From Chloroflexi bacterium CSP1-4 (GTDB taxonomy: Bacteria > Chloroflexota > Limnocylindria > Limnocylindrales > CSP1-4), in the NCBI GenBank assembly GCA_001443375.1, contig LDXM01000013.1, positions 1 to 64,000 on the forward strand: 64,000 nucleotides of DNA. The letters are read 5' to 3'. Shown in pieces: positions 34,907 through 43,654 of the stretch; the stretch's first letter is position 1, and every line of letters starts with the position of its first letter. The notes beneath the pieces are model-generated. The model did not search any database and was not told the origin of the DNA. It saw nothing but the letters and a program-made list of their open reading frames with translations. The translations under genes were made by a program, and so were the position numbers.

Positions 34907-35650
34907 TCACCGTCGCACCAGCGCCGGGTCGACGCCGTAGACGGCGCGGATGCGCTCCGGTGAGAGCACCTCGTCTGGCGTCCCATCGGCGACCACGCGA
35001 CCGTGGTCGAGGAGGATGAGCCGCGAGAAGAAGTGCGCCGCCAGCGACAGGTCGTGGAGCACGGCCACGACGCCCACCCCGTCGCGCGCGTTCAGCGCGA
35101 CCAGCAGCTCCATCACGTCCACCTGGTGGCGCAGGTCGAGATGCACGGTCGGCTCGTCGAGGATGAGCATGCGTGGCGACTGCGCGAGGGCCATGGCGAG
35201 CACGACGAGCTGCCGCTCACCCTGGGAGAGGCGCCGCGCGTCGCGCCCCACGAGGTCCGCGATGCCCACCCGCTCGATGGCCGCAGCGACCGCGGCGTGG
35301 TCGGCGGCGCGCATGCCGCGGAAGGGGTCCTCGTGCGGGATGCGCCCGAGGGCCACCACCTCCTCGACCCGCGCCGCGAAGGGCAGCGACGCCTCGCCGG
35401 GAACGACGGCCACACGCCGCGCCAGCGTCTCGCGGCTGTACTCCTCGAGCGGGATGCCATCGAGATGGACGGCGCCACGCCGCTCGGGCGCGTGGCCTGT
35501 GAGAACGCGCAGGAGGGTCGACTTGCCGGCCCCGTTCGGGCCAAGGACGGCCACGCACTCCCCTGCCCCGACGTGCAGGTCGAGCCCGTCGAGGACGGTG
35601 CGCTTCCCGTAGGCAAGGCTGACGCCGCTCAGCTCGTAGCCGTTGGGCAC
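34907..35650 (-). CDS. btuD: Cobalamin ABC transporter ATP-binding protein
   Basis: A 247-residue ABC ATPase of the iron/B12 class: Walker A GPNGAGKST, signature LSQGERQLVVLAMALAQ and Walker B MLILDEPTVHLD. GTG 35650 follows the btuC stop by 1 nt. Together with BtuC and BtuF it forms an importer; the cobalamin riboswitch upstream of btuF identifies the cargo as B12 or a corrinoid. The C-terminal ERIRAVYGVDPALVRR is typical of this class. Confidence 0.9.
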   Translation of the reverse strand: MPNGYELSGVSLAYGKRTVLDGLDLHVGAGECVAVLGPNGAGKSTLLRVLTGHAPERRGAVHLDGIPLEEYSRETLARRVAVVPGEASLPFAARVEEVVALGRIPHEDPFRGMRAADHAAVAAAIERVGIADLVGRDARRLSQGERQLVVLAMALAQSPRMLILDEPTVHLDLRHQVDVMELLVALNARDGVGVVAVLHDLSLAAHFFSRLILLDHGRVVADGTPDEVLSPERIRAVYGVDPALVRR

Positions 35651-35651
35651 G

Positions 35652-36734
35652 TCAGACCTCGTAGCCGCCGCGGGCGCGGCGCAGGATGACGAGGAAGAAC
35701 GGCGCTCCGACGATGGCCGTCACGACACCCACCGGCAGCTCGCCGGGGATGCGCGCCAGGAGGTCCGCGATGGCCAGGAAGACGGCCCCGACGATCGCCG
35801 CGAGGGGCAGCACGACACGCGCGTTGGGGCCGACGAGGAGGCGCACGAGGTGGGGGACGATGAGCCCCACGAAGCCGATCAGGCCACTCACCGCGACGGC
35901 GGCCGCGGTCACCAGCGCCGCCAGCGCGAGGAGGATCGCCCGCTCGCGGCGTACGGCGATACCCAAGTTCGCGGCCGCCTCCTCGCCGATCAGCAGCGCA
36001 TTGAGGCTCCGCGCCCGGGCGAGGATGAGCAGGGAACCGACGACGACCAACGGGGTCGCCACGGCGAGCTGGGGCCAGGACGCGCCCGAGAAGCCGCCCA
36101 GGAGGTAGAAGACGATCTGGCGCAGCTGGGCGCCCGAGGCATACATGGCCACCGACAGGCCGGCCGCAAGGAGCGATCCGACGGCATAGCCGGTGAGCAG
36201 CAGGGCGGTCAGCGAGCTGAGGCTCGTCGTGCGCGACAGCCGCCAGACCACGGCCACGGCGAGCAGCGCGCCGACGAAGGCGAGGAGGTGCAGCAGCCCG
36301 AACCCGAGCAGCGCGAGGCGCACCGGGATAAGCACGGCGATGGCGGCCCCGAGGGCGGCCCCCGACGCCGTGCCGAGCACGTATGGATCGGCCAGCGGGT
36401 TGCGCAGCAGCCCCTGAAGGGTCGTGCCGGCGACCGCGAGACCGGCGCCCACGACGACCGCGGTGAGTACCCGCGGCAGGCGCAGTTCGAAGACGATCGT
36501 CTCCGCCGAGGCCGGCCAGGTGGCCGTCACCGGCCAGCCCAGCAGACGACCGGCGAGGATGCCGATGGTCTCGCCGACGGGCACTGGAACGTTGCCCACG
36601 GCGACGCCGGCCACGATGACGACCCCGAGTGCGACGAGCCCGCCGCACGCCACGAGGATGGGCCGATGGCGCAGCGCTTCCAGCCGTCCCAGTCGGACGG
36701 CCGGCGTGGGGCGCGCGGCGGCGCCGGCGTTCAC
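35652..36734 (-). CDS. btuC: Cobalamin ABC transporter permease
   Basis: A 360-residue FecCD/BtuC-type permease with about nine to ten membrane segments. Family blocks include RLPRVLTAVVVGAGLAVAGT, LADPYVLGTASGAALGA, GEEAAANLGI (the coupling region for the ATPase) and GFVGLIVPHLVRLLVG. GTG 36734 overlaps the btuF stop as GTGA. Longer in-frame starts give atypical Arg-rich sequence. Confidence 0.92.
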   Translation of the reverse strand: MNAGAAARPTPAVRLGRLEALRHRPILVACGGLVALGVVIVAGVAVGNVPVPVGETIGILAGRLLGWPVTATWPASAETIVFELRLPRVLTAVVVGAGLAVAGTTLQGLLRNPLADPYVLGTASGAALGAAIAVLIPVRLALLGFGLLHLLAFVGALLAVAVVWRLSRTTSLSSLTALLLTGYAVGSLLAAGLSVAMYASGAQLRQIVFYLLGGFSGASWPQLAVATPLVVVGSLLILARARSLNALLIGEEAAANLGIAVRRERAILLALAALVTAAAVAVSGLIGFVGLIVPHLVRLLVGPNARVVLPLAAIVGAVFLAIADLLARIPGELPVGVVTAIVGAPFFLVILRRARGGYEV

Positions 36735-37723
36735 GGCAAGACGAGCTCCGGGTGGATGGCCAGCGCGAGTGCCGCGAGGCCGTCGGCCAGGCGTGGCCCG
36801 GGGCGCGTCACGATGACGTCGTCCACGGGCCGGATGGCGCCCGTCTTGACGGCCGTCATGACCGCCCAACCGGCGCGCGCAGCGACCACCTCTGCGGTGG
36901 CCCCATACGCGGCGTCACCGAGGACGATGACTTCCGGATCGGCCGTCACGAGCCGCTCGAGCGAGATGCTGTAGACGGTCGTGGATCCGGTCGTGATCGG
37001 CTCACCGCCGGCCAGGGCGACCATGTCCGCCGCAAACGAGGAATCCGCTGGGCCGTAGATCTCCGGCTCCGCGCCCAGCTCGTAGAAGGTCCGCGGCCGC
37101 GAGCCGGCGGCCCCGGCGGCGGCCGAGATCGCGTCGATGCGCGCCTGCATGGCGTCGGTCATCGTGGCTGCCGCGTCGGCCTCACCGACCGCGGCGCCGA
37201 TCAGCTCGATGTCGGCGAGGACCTCGGACACGTCCTCGGCGTACAGGACGAGGACCGGTATGCCGAACGCCCGGATGCGCACGACGTCGGCGGGCGTCTC
37301 ACCGCCGTTGCCGAGGGCCAGCACCAGGTCGGGCTCGAGGCTGACGAGCTGCTCCATGACCACGCCGAGGTACGACGCGACGTCCGGCAGTGCCGCGGCC
37401 TCGGCCGGGTAGTCGTCGGCGTCGGTGCCTCCCACCATTCGGCTCCCGGCCCCGAGAGCGAAGACGGTCTCCGTGTTCGCCGGGGAGAGGCTGACGATGC
37501 GCTGCGGCTCGGCAGGGATCGTCACACTCGTGCCCTCGTCGTCGACGAGGGTGGCCGGGAACTCGGCCGCGACGGGCGTCGCGGACGCCGTCGGGGTGGG
37601 GGCCGCAGCGGCTGTGCAGCCGGCCAGGCTGATGGCGCCGATGGCCACCAGCGCCGCGAAACGCCGCTGGATCGACGTCCCCCTCCGGGGCCTGTAGGAA
37701 GGGGTCGGGTTCGGATCTCGCAC
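36731..37723 (-). CDS. btuF: Cobalamin-binding lipoprotein of the BtuFCD importer
   Basis: A 330-residue substrate-binding protein with a lipoprotein signal (about 16-36; hydrophobic LVAIGAISLAGC, Cys acylated), a low-complexity linker and the two-lobe helical-backbone fold: PQRIVSLSPANTETVFALGA, LVSLEPDLVLALG, YELGAEPEIYGP and LERLVTADPEVIVLGD. GTG 37723 has an AAAGGACAGG ribosome site about 7 nt upstream, inside the riboswitch expression platform. It is the first gene of btuFCD. Confidence 0.9.
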   Translation of the reverse strand: MRDPNPTPSYRPRRGTSIQRRFAALVAIGAISLAGCTAAAAPTPTASATPVAAEFPATLVDDEGTSVTIPAEPQRIVSLSPANTETVFALGAGSRMVGGTDADDYPAEAAALPDVASYLGVVMEQLVSLEPDLVLALGNGGETPADVVRIRAFGIPVLVLYAEDVSEVLADIELIGAAVGEADAAATMTDAMQARIDAISAAAGAAGSRPRTFYELGAEPEIYGPADSSFAADMVALAGGEPITTGSTTVYSISLERLVTADPEVIVLGDAAYGATAEVVAARAGWAVMTAVKTGAIRPVDDVIVTRPGPRLADGLAALALAIHPELVLP

Positions 37724-37754
37724 GGTGGTGCCTGTCCTTTCTCGCGAAGGCTCG

Positions 37755-37884
37755 AGCACGACCGCGGGACCGGCGACCGGACTTCCAGCGCCACCGACGT
37801 CACGTCGGGGGCTGGTCACCGTAGCGGGACTGTGCCGGATTCTCACCGGCTTCGCGGACCCCGCGGTCCTGATCTTTGGTTGTC
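37755..37884 (-). promoter_or_regulatory. Cobalamin (AdoCbl) riboswitch
   Basis: The minus strand shows the conserved core GAAGCCGGTGAGAATCCGGC (37854-37835), CAGTCCCGCTACGGTGA and the B12-box-like GCTGGAAGTCCGGTC further down. GACCGCGG at the 5' side and CCGCGGTC at the 3' side can close P1. A CTCGAGCC...CGAG hairpin and the btuF ribosome site follow, fitting B12-repressed translation of the importer. Confidence 0.88.
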
Positions 37885-37895
37885 CGGCCAGTCTA
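37885..37895 (-). promoter_or_regulatory. Promoter of the btuFCD riboswitch transcript
   Basis: Minus-strand TAGACT (37895-37890), again preceded by GC as in the trpS and sigma-factor promoters. It ends a few bases before the folded riboswitch RNA. A GCCGCT-GGTA-AGCGGC hairpin (37906-37921) lies just upstream. Confidence 0.5.
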
Positions 37896-37986
37896 GCCGA
37901 TAAGCCGCTGGTAAGCGGCCCGCGCGACACTGCGCGCACCGCCCTCCTCCCGCCACCCGAGACCCGCCGGAGGAGGTTGACCGACC

Positions 37987-38745
37987 ATGGTCGAGACACG
38001 CTGGTGGCATCGACTCGGACCCCCGCTCACCGCCCTCGTCCTTGCGCTCACCGTGGGTCTGGCGCCGGCCCGCGCCGCGTACCAGGGCAGCGTCTACTCC
38101 AACTACACCGCCTTCAGCGTCTGCGACGGCACCGCGGACACGATCGCCACGGAATTGCGCCTCCTCGCCCGCAACGCCTTCGTCTACCTCGGCTATGCGA
38201 CCACGAGCTTCGACAAGGCGGGCTTCTCGAAGGCGACCGTCCTCAAGCGGAACCCGGCCGACTCCGGCGTCTACGTGCACAGCCACGGCGACTTCTACGG
38301 CTCGGGCGACATCCAGGGCTTCCGCGACGACGGCGGCGTCTGCACGCAGGCGATCGTCTACGCCACCGAGATCAAGAAGGGCCGCACGGCGCCGGCCAAC
38401 CTCGTGGTCATGTCCACGTGCCACCTGGCCGAGGCACCTCGGAACGGCTACCCGGCCATGTCGGAGGCGTACGGCATCGAGCGCCTCAAGAGCGACCCGT
38501 CCGGCGGTGGCTATCGCGGGCCCGAATTCTTCCTCGGCTACCGCGGGTTCGCCTGGACCGCCGACCAGCTCCGTTTCGAGCGGGCCTTCTGGGGCTATGC
38601 CACGAGCGGCTGGAACCTCGGCGACGCCTTCAAGCTGGCAATGGCCAGCGCCACGCTCAAGCTCGGCACGGTGCCCGACTGGTTCGGCACCTACACCTAC
38701 TCGGGCCGGCCGCAGGCGCCGGCACCCTGCAGTAACTGTCTCTGA
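37987..38745 (+). CDS. Exported protein with a caspase/CHAT-like His-Cys pattern
   Basis: A 252-residue secreted protein. A signal peptide spans about 1-30 (basic start, LTALVLALTVGLAPARA, cut before AYQ). The mature part has GVYVHSHGDFYG (His98, His100) followed about 45 residues later by NLVVMSTCHLAE (Cys145). A strand ending in HG and another ending in (S/A)C is the layout of clan CD peptidases and CHAT domains. No overall family is recognised, so peptidase function is a hypothesis. A GGAGGAGG ribosome site precedes ATG 37987. The next two genes also encode exported proteins and follow closely. Confidence 0.6.
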   Translation: MVETRWWHRLGPPLTALVLALTVGLAPARAAYQGSVYSNYTAFSVCDGTADTIATELRLLARNAFVYLGYATTSFDKAGFSKATVLKRNPADSGVYVHSHGDFYGSGDIQGFRDDGGVCTQAIVYATEIKKGRTAPANLVVMSTCHLAEAPRNGYPAMSEAYGIERLKSDPSGGGYRGPEFFLGYRGFAWTADQLRFERAFWGYATSGWNLGDAFKLAMASATLKLGTVPDWFGTYTYSGRPQAPAPCSNCL

Positions 38746-38755
38746 GGAGCCGACG

Positions 38756-39658
38756 ATGACGACCATCATGGCCCGCCGCCTGCCCTTCCTCGCCTTCGCC
38801 GCCGCCCTCACCCTGACCCTGGCCGCCGGGGCCAGCGCCGGTGCCCCCGACGTGCGGCGGCCCGGCGAGCCGATGATCCTCCCCATGGAGCTCGGCGCGA
38901 CCGAGCGGGCACACGTCCTCGACCGCGCGCGGACCCTCACCGGCGCCCTGGGCATCCCCGGCGAGGCGGCGGAGCCACACCGGGCGTTCGAGGCACTCGA
39001 CCGCGTGGTCGTCGACGAGGTCGCCGTGCGCGACGGTGACGGGCGGGCGACGGCCGTCATCCGCACGGACGCCAGCCGCGGCGACCTGCGCAGCCTCGTC
39101 CGTCTCGACTGGTCGCACGACGCCGATCGTGCGCTGCTGGACGAACTGACCGTGCCGGGCCATGCGCGGCGCTTCGCGATGCTCGCCGGCATCACGACGC
39201 CAGACGCCCCGCCCGGCGTCGCCTGGGACGACTCGATGCGCGCCTGGCGCGTCTCGTGGTCGCGCACGATCGACGGCTTCCCGGTGGCCGGCGACGGCCT
39301 TACCGTGTGGGTCTACCGCGGCGGGCAACTGGCGGCCCTCAAGCGCATCGAGACCCCGGCCGCCTCGGCGCCCCTGGTACGCGTCGGGCCGGAAGTCGCA
39401 GTCGAGGCCGCCCGTGGCTGGGCGGCGCGCGCGGGCATCCCGTCGCAGGCACTGACGGTGATCGGGGCACCCGAGCTGGCGTGGGTCAGGCCGAACGACT
39501 TCGTGACCCGTGGCGGAGCGGACGACACGGACGCGGGCCTCCGCCTCGTCTTCCGCGTCGAACTCGAGATCCGTCCCGGCGGTGTCGCCCTCCAGCGCGT
39601 GATCCTCTTCGTGGACGCGGGCACCGGCGCCCTCGTGGGCGGAGCGGAGAGCGCCTGA
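38756..39658 (+). CDS. Exported protein with PepSY/propeptide-like repeats, function unknown
   Basis: A 300-residue protein with a signal peptide (about 1-29, LPFLAFAAALTLTLAAGASA). The mature part contains AWRVSWSRTIDGFPVAGDGL with VWVYRGGQLAALKRIETPA, and later LVFRVELEIRPGGVALQRVI with VDAGTGALVGG. These resemble the strand-rich units of PepSY/FTP domains, often found in protease propeptides and inhibitors. The ATG lies 10 nt after the stop of the His-Cys protein, with GGAG in between. An inhibitor or chaperone role for that protein is possible but only inferred. Confidence 0.55.
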   Translation: MTTIMARRLPFLAFAAALTLTLAAGASAGAPDVRRPGEPMILPMELGATERAHVLDRARTLTGALGIPGEAAEPHRAFEALDRVVVDEVAVRDGDGRATAVIRTDASRGDLRSLVRLDWSHDADRALLDELTVPGHARRFAMLAGITTPDAPPGVAWDDSMRAWRVSWSRTIDGFPVAGDGLTVWVYRGGQLAALKRIETPAASAPLVRVGPEVAVEAARGWAARAGIPSQALTVIGAPELAWVRPNDFVTRGGADDTDAGLRLVFRVELEIRPGGVALQRVILFVDAGTGALVGGAESA

Positions 39659-40614
39659 TGCATTCGCCCCGCCGGCCCGCCATCCTCGCCGCCCTTCTGG
39701 TCGTCGGCGGCGCGTGCGGAAGCCCGTCCCCCGCGCCGCCCGGCGACCCTTCCACCTCCCCACCCGCGGTCGTCACGCCCGATGCCGCGAATCACCATCC
39801 GGCGATGGTCATCCGCACCGACACGGACGATGGCGTGCGCTGGTGGGTCACGTCGCCGGGCGCACCCCCGGTGCGGCGGCCGCTGGCCGTCCCGGCGGGG
39901 GACGTGCAGCTCGGCCCCGCCGGCGTCGACGGGTCGATCCTCCTGACCCTCGGCGCGACTGCCGCCGTGGCACGGCTCAGCGGCGACGAGCTGGCGCCGG
40001 TCCGCGTCGTCGATCTCGGGGCCGGGGGGCTCGGGGCGTCCATCCCGGGCTGCATCTCGGAGGCCGGGACGATCGCCGTCGCCGACGCGGACACGCTCGG
40101 CATCAGCGTGCTGCCCCCGGAAGGTGGCGCCGTCCCGATCGAGGTTCCTCTGTCCCTGGGCGAGTGCGCCTGGCTGGAGAACGGCTCGCTCGTGCTCAGC
40201 GCAGAAGGCGACCGGCTCTTTGCCTGGGACGCCGGAACCGGCACCGAGCTTCCTCTCGCCGCCACCGGCCGTCATCCCTCGAGCGGCGGCGGACTACTCT
40301 CGGTCGTCGATCGCTCAGGGCCGCGGCCTGTCGTCGTCGTCCGCGCAACCAACGCCGTGCGGGAGGAGCCCGATCCACTGGGGGCGGAGCGCTTCCGCAT
40401 CCTCACCGGCCCGAACGAGCTGATCGCGAACGCGCAGCTCTCGCCGGATGGGGGTTGGCTGGCGCTGACGCTCGACGCGGGGCCGGAGGGCACGACCTCC
40501 CGGCGAATGCGCTTCTACCGGGTGACCGTCGCCGGACCGGAAGCGACCGGCGAGATCCAGCTGGGCGAGCGCGAGCAGGTCACGTTGCTGCCCGCCGGGA
40601 CCGGTATGCCCTGA
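39658..40614 (+). CDS. Lipoprotein with beta-propeller-like repeats
   Basis: A 318-residue protein starting at ATG 39658, which overlaps the previous stop by 1 nt. A lipobox (LVVGGAC, Cys about 20) and a Pro/Ser linker indicate a surface lipoprotein. The rest is strand-rich with repeated units such as DRLFAWDAGTGTELPL and NAQLSPDGGWLALTLD, as in WD40/TolB-like propellers. It completes a three-gene exported set beginning at 37987. Function unknown. Confidence 0.6.
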   Translation: MHSPRRPAILAALLVVGGACGSPSPAPPGDPSTSPPAVVTPDAANHHPAMVIRTDTDDGVRWWVTSPGAPPVRRPLAVPAGDVQLGPAGVDGSILLTLGATAAVARLSGDELAPVRVVDLGAGGLGASIPGCISEAGTIAVADADTLGISVLPPEGGAVPIEVPLSLGECAWLENGSLVLSAEGDRLFAWDAGTGTELPLAATGRHPSSGGGLLSVVDRSGPRPVVVVRATNAVREEPDPLGAERFRILTGPNELIANAQLSPDGGWLALTLDAGPEGTTSRRMRFYRVTVAGPEATGEIQLGEREQVTLLPAGTGMP

Positions 40615-40660
40615 TCAGCCGGGAGATCCGGCCGACGATGCGGCGGTGGCGGGGGGATCG

Positions 40661-40936
40661 TCAGGCGCTGACGGATTCGCTCGGGGCCAGGAGCGATACC
40701 TGCGCCGACTCGGGCAGCATGTCGCCCAGCATCTTCTGCAGGGCGAGGATGTGGACGCACGTCTGCCAGCTCTCGAAGTAGTGGCACGTGCAGTGCCAGC
40801 CGTCCGGGTCGAGGGCGACGTTGTGGGTGTCGTTGTCGCCGCGGAACTCGAGCGCAAGCCGTTCGAAGGTGATGCGATCGGTCTCGCGAGCGTAGCGGTT
40901 CGCCTTCTCGATCTTCCCGATGAGGCTGGAATGCAT
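40661..40936 (-). CDS. SWIM zinc-finger protein
   Basis: A 91-residue protein with one SWIM motif, CxC-x(8)-CxH, in GWHCTCHYFESWQTCVHILA (about 47-66). SWIM modules bind zinc and are often associated with nucleic-acid or protein contacts. The N-terminal 45 residues include KIEKANRYARETDRI. It is larger than the motif alone but lacks any enzymatic domain. No operon partner is evident: PGI/PMI ends 150 nt upstream on the same strand. Confidence 0.8.
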   Translation of the reverse strand: MHSSLIGKIEKANRYARETDRITFERLALEFRGDNDTHNVALDPDGWHCTCHYFESWQTCVHILALQKMLGDMLPESAQVSLLAPSESVSA

Positions 40937-41085
40937 CGACCGGACCTCCCATGGGCGCGACGGGCGTGCGCGACGTCCGAGCGCCTGCTACGACGCCGAA
41001 CCGATCGCCACCCGAGCGACCGGGAGCGGCGGACCCGCGCCTAGCCTACACCCGCAGGCGAGCCGTCGCGCGATGGATCCCGGCT

Positions 41086-42171
41086 TCAGCCCTCGTCCCC
41101 GGCCATGGCGACCGAGAGGCGCGCTCTCACCGTCGCGATCGCCTCGACCGGCGTTGGGTCCAGCCCGTAGAGGACGGCCAGGTAGGCGCTCACGAAGTCG
41201 CCCAGGACGATGGCGTGGCAGGCCTGGGCGAGCCGTCCCTGGCCGGCCACGGGAACGACCTGGTGGCCGATCTGGGAGCTCGCGAGGAGCTCTGCCGACA
41301 CGGCCGCCCGAAGAGCGTTGCGCGGGTGGTCGTCGGGACTGGCAAGGAAGACGACGAAGAGGTGCTCGCGCAGCGGCTCTGGCTCCGCGTAACCGACGAC
41401 CGCGTTGTGGGTCGCCTCAGGCAGCTCCTCCCATGAGGCGCTCGTCTTGCCGTTCTCGTTCAGCTGGGTCTTCCAGCGACGCGCGACAGGGGCCAGGAAG
41501 CCGGCCGCCTCGACGATCGGAAGCCGTCCCACGACGGACCAGGCGAGCTGCTTCGCGGCGTTCGATTCGGTGGGCACGGCCGGCATGTTCGCCGCCACGA
41601 CCGCCTCCGCGGCCCGCGCGGCGGCCTCGACCTCGGCGTTGGAGAGGGCGACGTAGCCCGCCCGCTCGAGGAGGCCCGCGAGGAGCACGAGCGAATAGCC
41701 CACCGACGCACGCGGCTGGCCGCGGCCCGGGAACGTGAGATGCGGCAGCTCGGCCCGCCGCGCGACCTCGAGCAGCGGCCCGCCGGTGGTGATGATGACG
41801 ACCGGGCACTTGCGCTCCAGGGCAGTGGTGAGGGCCGCGATGGTCTCCTCGGTCGCGCCGCTGTACGAGGAGGCGACGACGAGCGTCCCGGGGCCGGCGA
41901 AGGCGGGCAGCTCGTAGTCGCGGATGGTGATCAGCGGCACGCGCAGGCGCTCGGCGAAGACGCCCCGGACGAGATCCCCGGCGATGGCCGAGCCACCCAT
42001 GCCGAGCACCGCGACGGAGTGCGCCCCGCGGTGCGAGGCCGGCAGCGTGAGGCCGCGCGTCCGTGCCCAGCCATCGCGCAGCTGGGCCGGCAGCGACGCG
42101 ATCGCCTCGAGCATGCCCGACCGGTCGAAACCGGCCAGGGCGACCGCGTCGTCGAGGACGGCCGCGTTCAT
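41086..42171 (-). CDS. Bifunctional phosphoglucose/phosphomannose isomerase
   Basis: A 361-residue SIS-domain isomerase of the PGI/PMI type that interconverts fructose-6-P with glucose-6-P and mannose-6-P. Motifs are LGMGGSAIAGD, SYSGATEET (sugar-phosphate binding), TESNAAKQLAW and NENGKTSASWEELPEATHN with the catalytic Glu. ATG 42171 overlaps the phosphohexomutase stop as ATGA. It supplies mannose-6-P to the two upstream enzymes of GDP-mannose synthesis. Confidence 0.88.
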   Translation of the reverse strand: MNAAVLDDAVALAGFDRSGMLEAIASLPAQLRDGWARTRGLTLPASHRGAHSVAVLGMGGSAIAGDLVRGVFAERLRVPLITIRDYELPAFAGPGTLVVASSYSGATEETIAALTTALERKCPVVIITTGGPLLEVARRAELPHLTFPGRGQPRASVGYSLVLLAGLLERAGYVALSNAEVEAAARAAEAVVAANMPAVPTESNAAKQLAWSVVGRLPIVEAAGFLAPVARRWKTQLNENGKTSASWEELPEATHNAVVGYAEPEPLREHLFVVFLASPDDHPRNALRAAVSAELLASSQIGHQVVPVAGQGRLAQACHAIVLGDFVSAYLAVLYGLDPTPVEAIATVRARLSVAMAGDEG

Positions 42172-43649
42172 GTCGCGCGCACGAGGGCCTCACCGGCCGC
42201 GATGCAGGCGTCCGCCGCGGCTTGCGACGTCGCCTCCGTGTAGACGCGCACGAGCGGTTCGGTGCCGCTCCACCGGACGAGCAGCCAGGAGCCGTCGCCG
42301 ATGATGAACTTGAACCCATCATTCGTGGAGAGCGCGATCGTCTCCGTCACCGGCTGACCCGCCAGTTCCGGCGGGGCATGCTCCTGCAGCTCCACGAAGA
42401 GCCGCTCCTTGAGGGCCGGGTAGGCGGCGCGGTCCACGTGCACGTCCACGCGCTGGTAGAAGCTCGGCCCGGCCAGCTGGTGGAAGTGTTCGATGGCCCG
42501 CGAGACCGGCCAGCGCCCGGCGGCCTTCTCGCGCAGGAAGAGGTCGAGCAGGAGGAGGTCGGCATAGATGCCGTCGCGCTCGGGCAGGTGCATCCCGAAC
42601 CCGTAGCCGCCCGACTCCTCGCCGCCGAACATGGCCCCCGTCTCGATCATCTTCGGGCCGACGTACTTGAAGCCGACCGGCGTCTCGTGTACGGCCACGC
42701 CGTAATGGGCCCCCAGCCGTTCCGCCATGGACGTCTCGTTGACGCTCTTCACGACCGGCTGGCGCAGCCCGCGATGCTCGACAAGGTAGTACATGAGCAG
42801 GCCGTAGACCTGGAGCTGGTGGATGAACGTCCCGCGCTCGTCCACCGCCCCGGCGCGGTCGGCGTCACCGTCGAGGAGCAGGCCGAGGTCGAAGCCGCCG
42901 CCGGCGATGAGCCCCAGCGCCTCGTCGATGTGGGGCCGTATCGGCTCCGGGTTGACGCCACCGAAATACGGGTTGCGCTCGCGGTGGATCTCCGTGACGC
43001 GGATTCGCCCGCCGGCCAGCAGGCGTGTCATCCAGCCGGCGCCCGGCCCGTACATGGGGTCCACGAAGACGTCGATGTCCGCCGCGCGCAGGGCGTCGAG
43101 GTCGACGGTGCGGCGCACGAAGCGCTCGTAGCCGGGGTAGGGATCGAAGCGCTCGACGAGCCCGGCCGCCTCCGCGTCGGCGAAGGGGCGGCGCGGGATG
43201 GCCGTGCCGCCGTTGCCGGCGATGGTCGCCTCGATCACGGCGAGGATCTCGGGACCCGCCGCCGAGCCCGTGGGCGCCTTGACCTTGAAGCCGTTGTCGG
43301 TCCAGGGGTTGTGGCTGGCGGTGATGACGATGCCCGCCGCCGAGCCGCGCTGCACGACCTCGAAGGAGCTCATCTGCGTGGGCACGGCCTGGCTCGCGAA
43401 GACGACCGGGATGTCGTGCGCGAGGAGGACCTCCGACGCGGCGGCCGCGAAGTGCTCGCTGGCGAAGCGCCGGTCGTAGGCGACGACGACCCCCCGGGCC
43501 CGAGCCCCCTCGCCGAGGACGTAGCGGGCCACGCCGTCGGCGCAGCGGCGGACGTTCTCGAACGTGAAGTCATCGGCCACGCGTGCTCGCCAACCGTCGG
43601 TCCCGAAGACGATGCGGGTCGGCGTCGGGATCTCGGCGATGATCGTCAT
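42168..43649 (-). CDS. Phosphoglucomutase/phosphomannomutase
   Basis: A 493-residue alpha-D-phosphohexomutase. The active-site serine loop ITASHNPWTDNGFK, the metal loop DGDADRAGAVDE, the sugar loop GGEESGGYGF and the phosphate loop RWSGTEPLVRVY are all present. It converts mannose-6-P to mannose-1-P (or the glucose pair). ATG 43649 follows the manC stop by 5 nt. The reading frame extends further upstream but only inside manC. Confidence 0.92.
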   Translation of the reverse strand: MTIIAEIPTPTRIVFGTDGWRARVADDFTFENVRRCADGVARYVLGEGARARGVVVAYDRRFASEHFAAAASEVLLAHDIPVVFASQAVPTQMSSFEVVQRGSAAGIVITASHNPWTDNGFKVKAPTGSAAGPEILAVIEATIAGNGGTAIPRRPFADAEAAGLVERFDPYPGYERFVRRTVDLDALRAADIDVFVDPMYGPGAGWMTRLLAGGRIRVTEIHRERNPYFGGVNPEPIRPHIDEALGLIAGGGFDLGLLLDGDADRAGAVDERGTFIHQLQVYGLLMYYLVEHRGLRQPVVKSVNETSMAERLGAHYGVAVHETPVGFKYVGPKMIETGAMFGGEESGGYGFGMHLPERDGIYADLLLLDLFLREKAAGRWPVSRAIEHFHQLAGPSFYQRVDVHVDRAAYPALKERLFVELQEHAPPELAGQPVTETIALSTNDGFKFIIGDGSWLLVRWSGTEPLVRVYTEATSQAAADACIAAGEALVRAT

Positions 43650-43654
43650 CTCGG

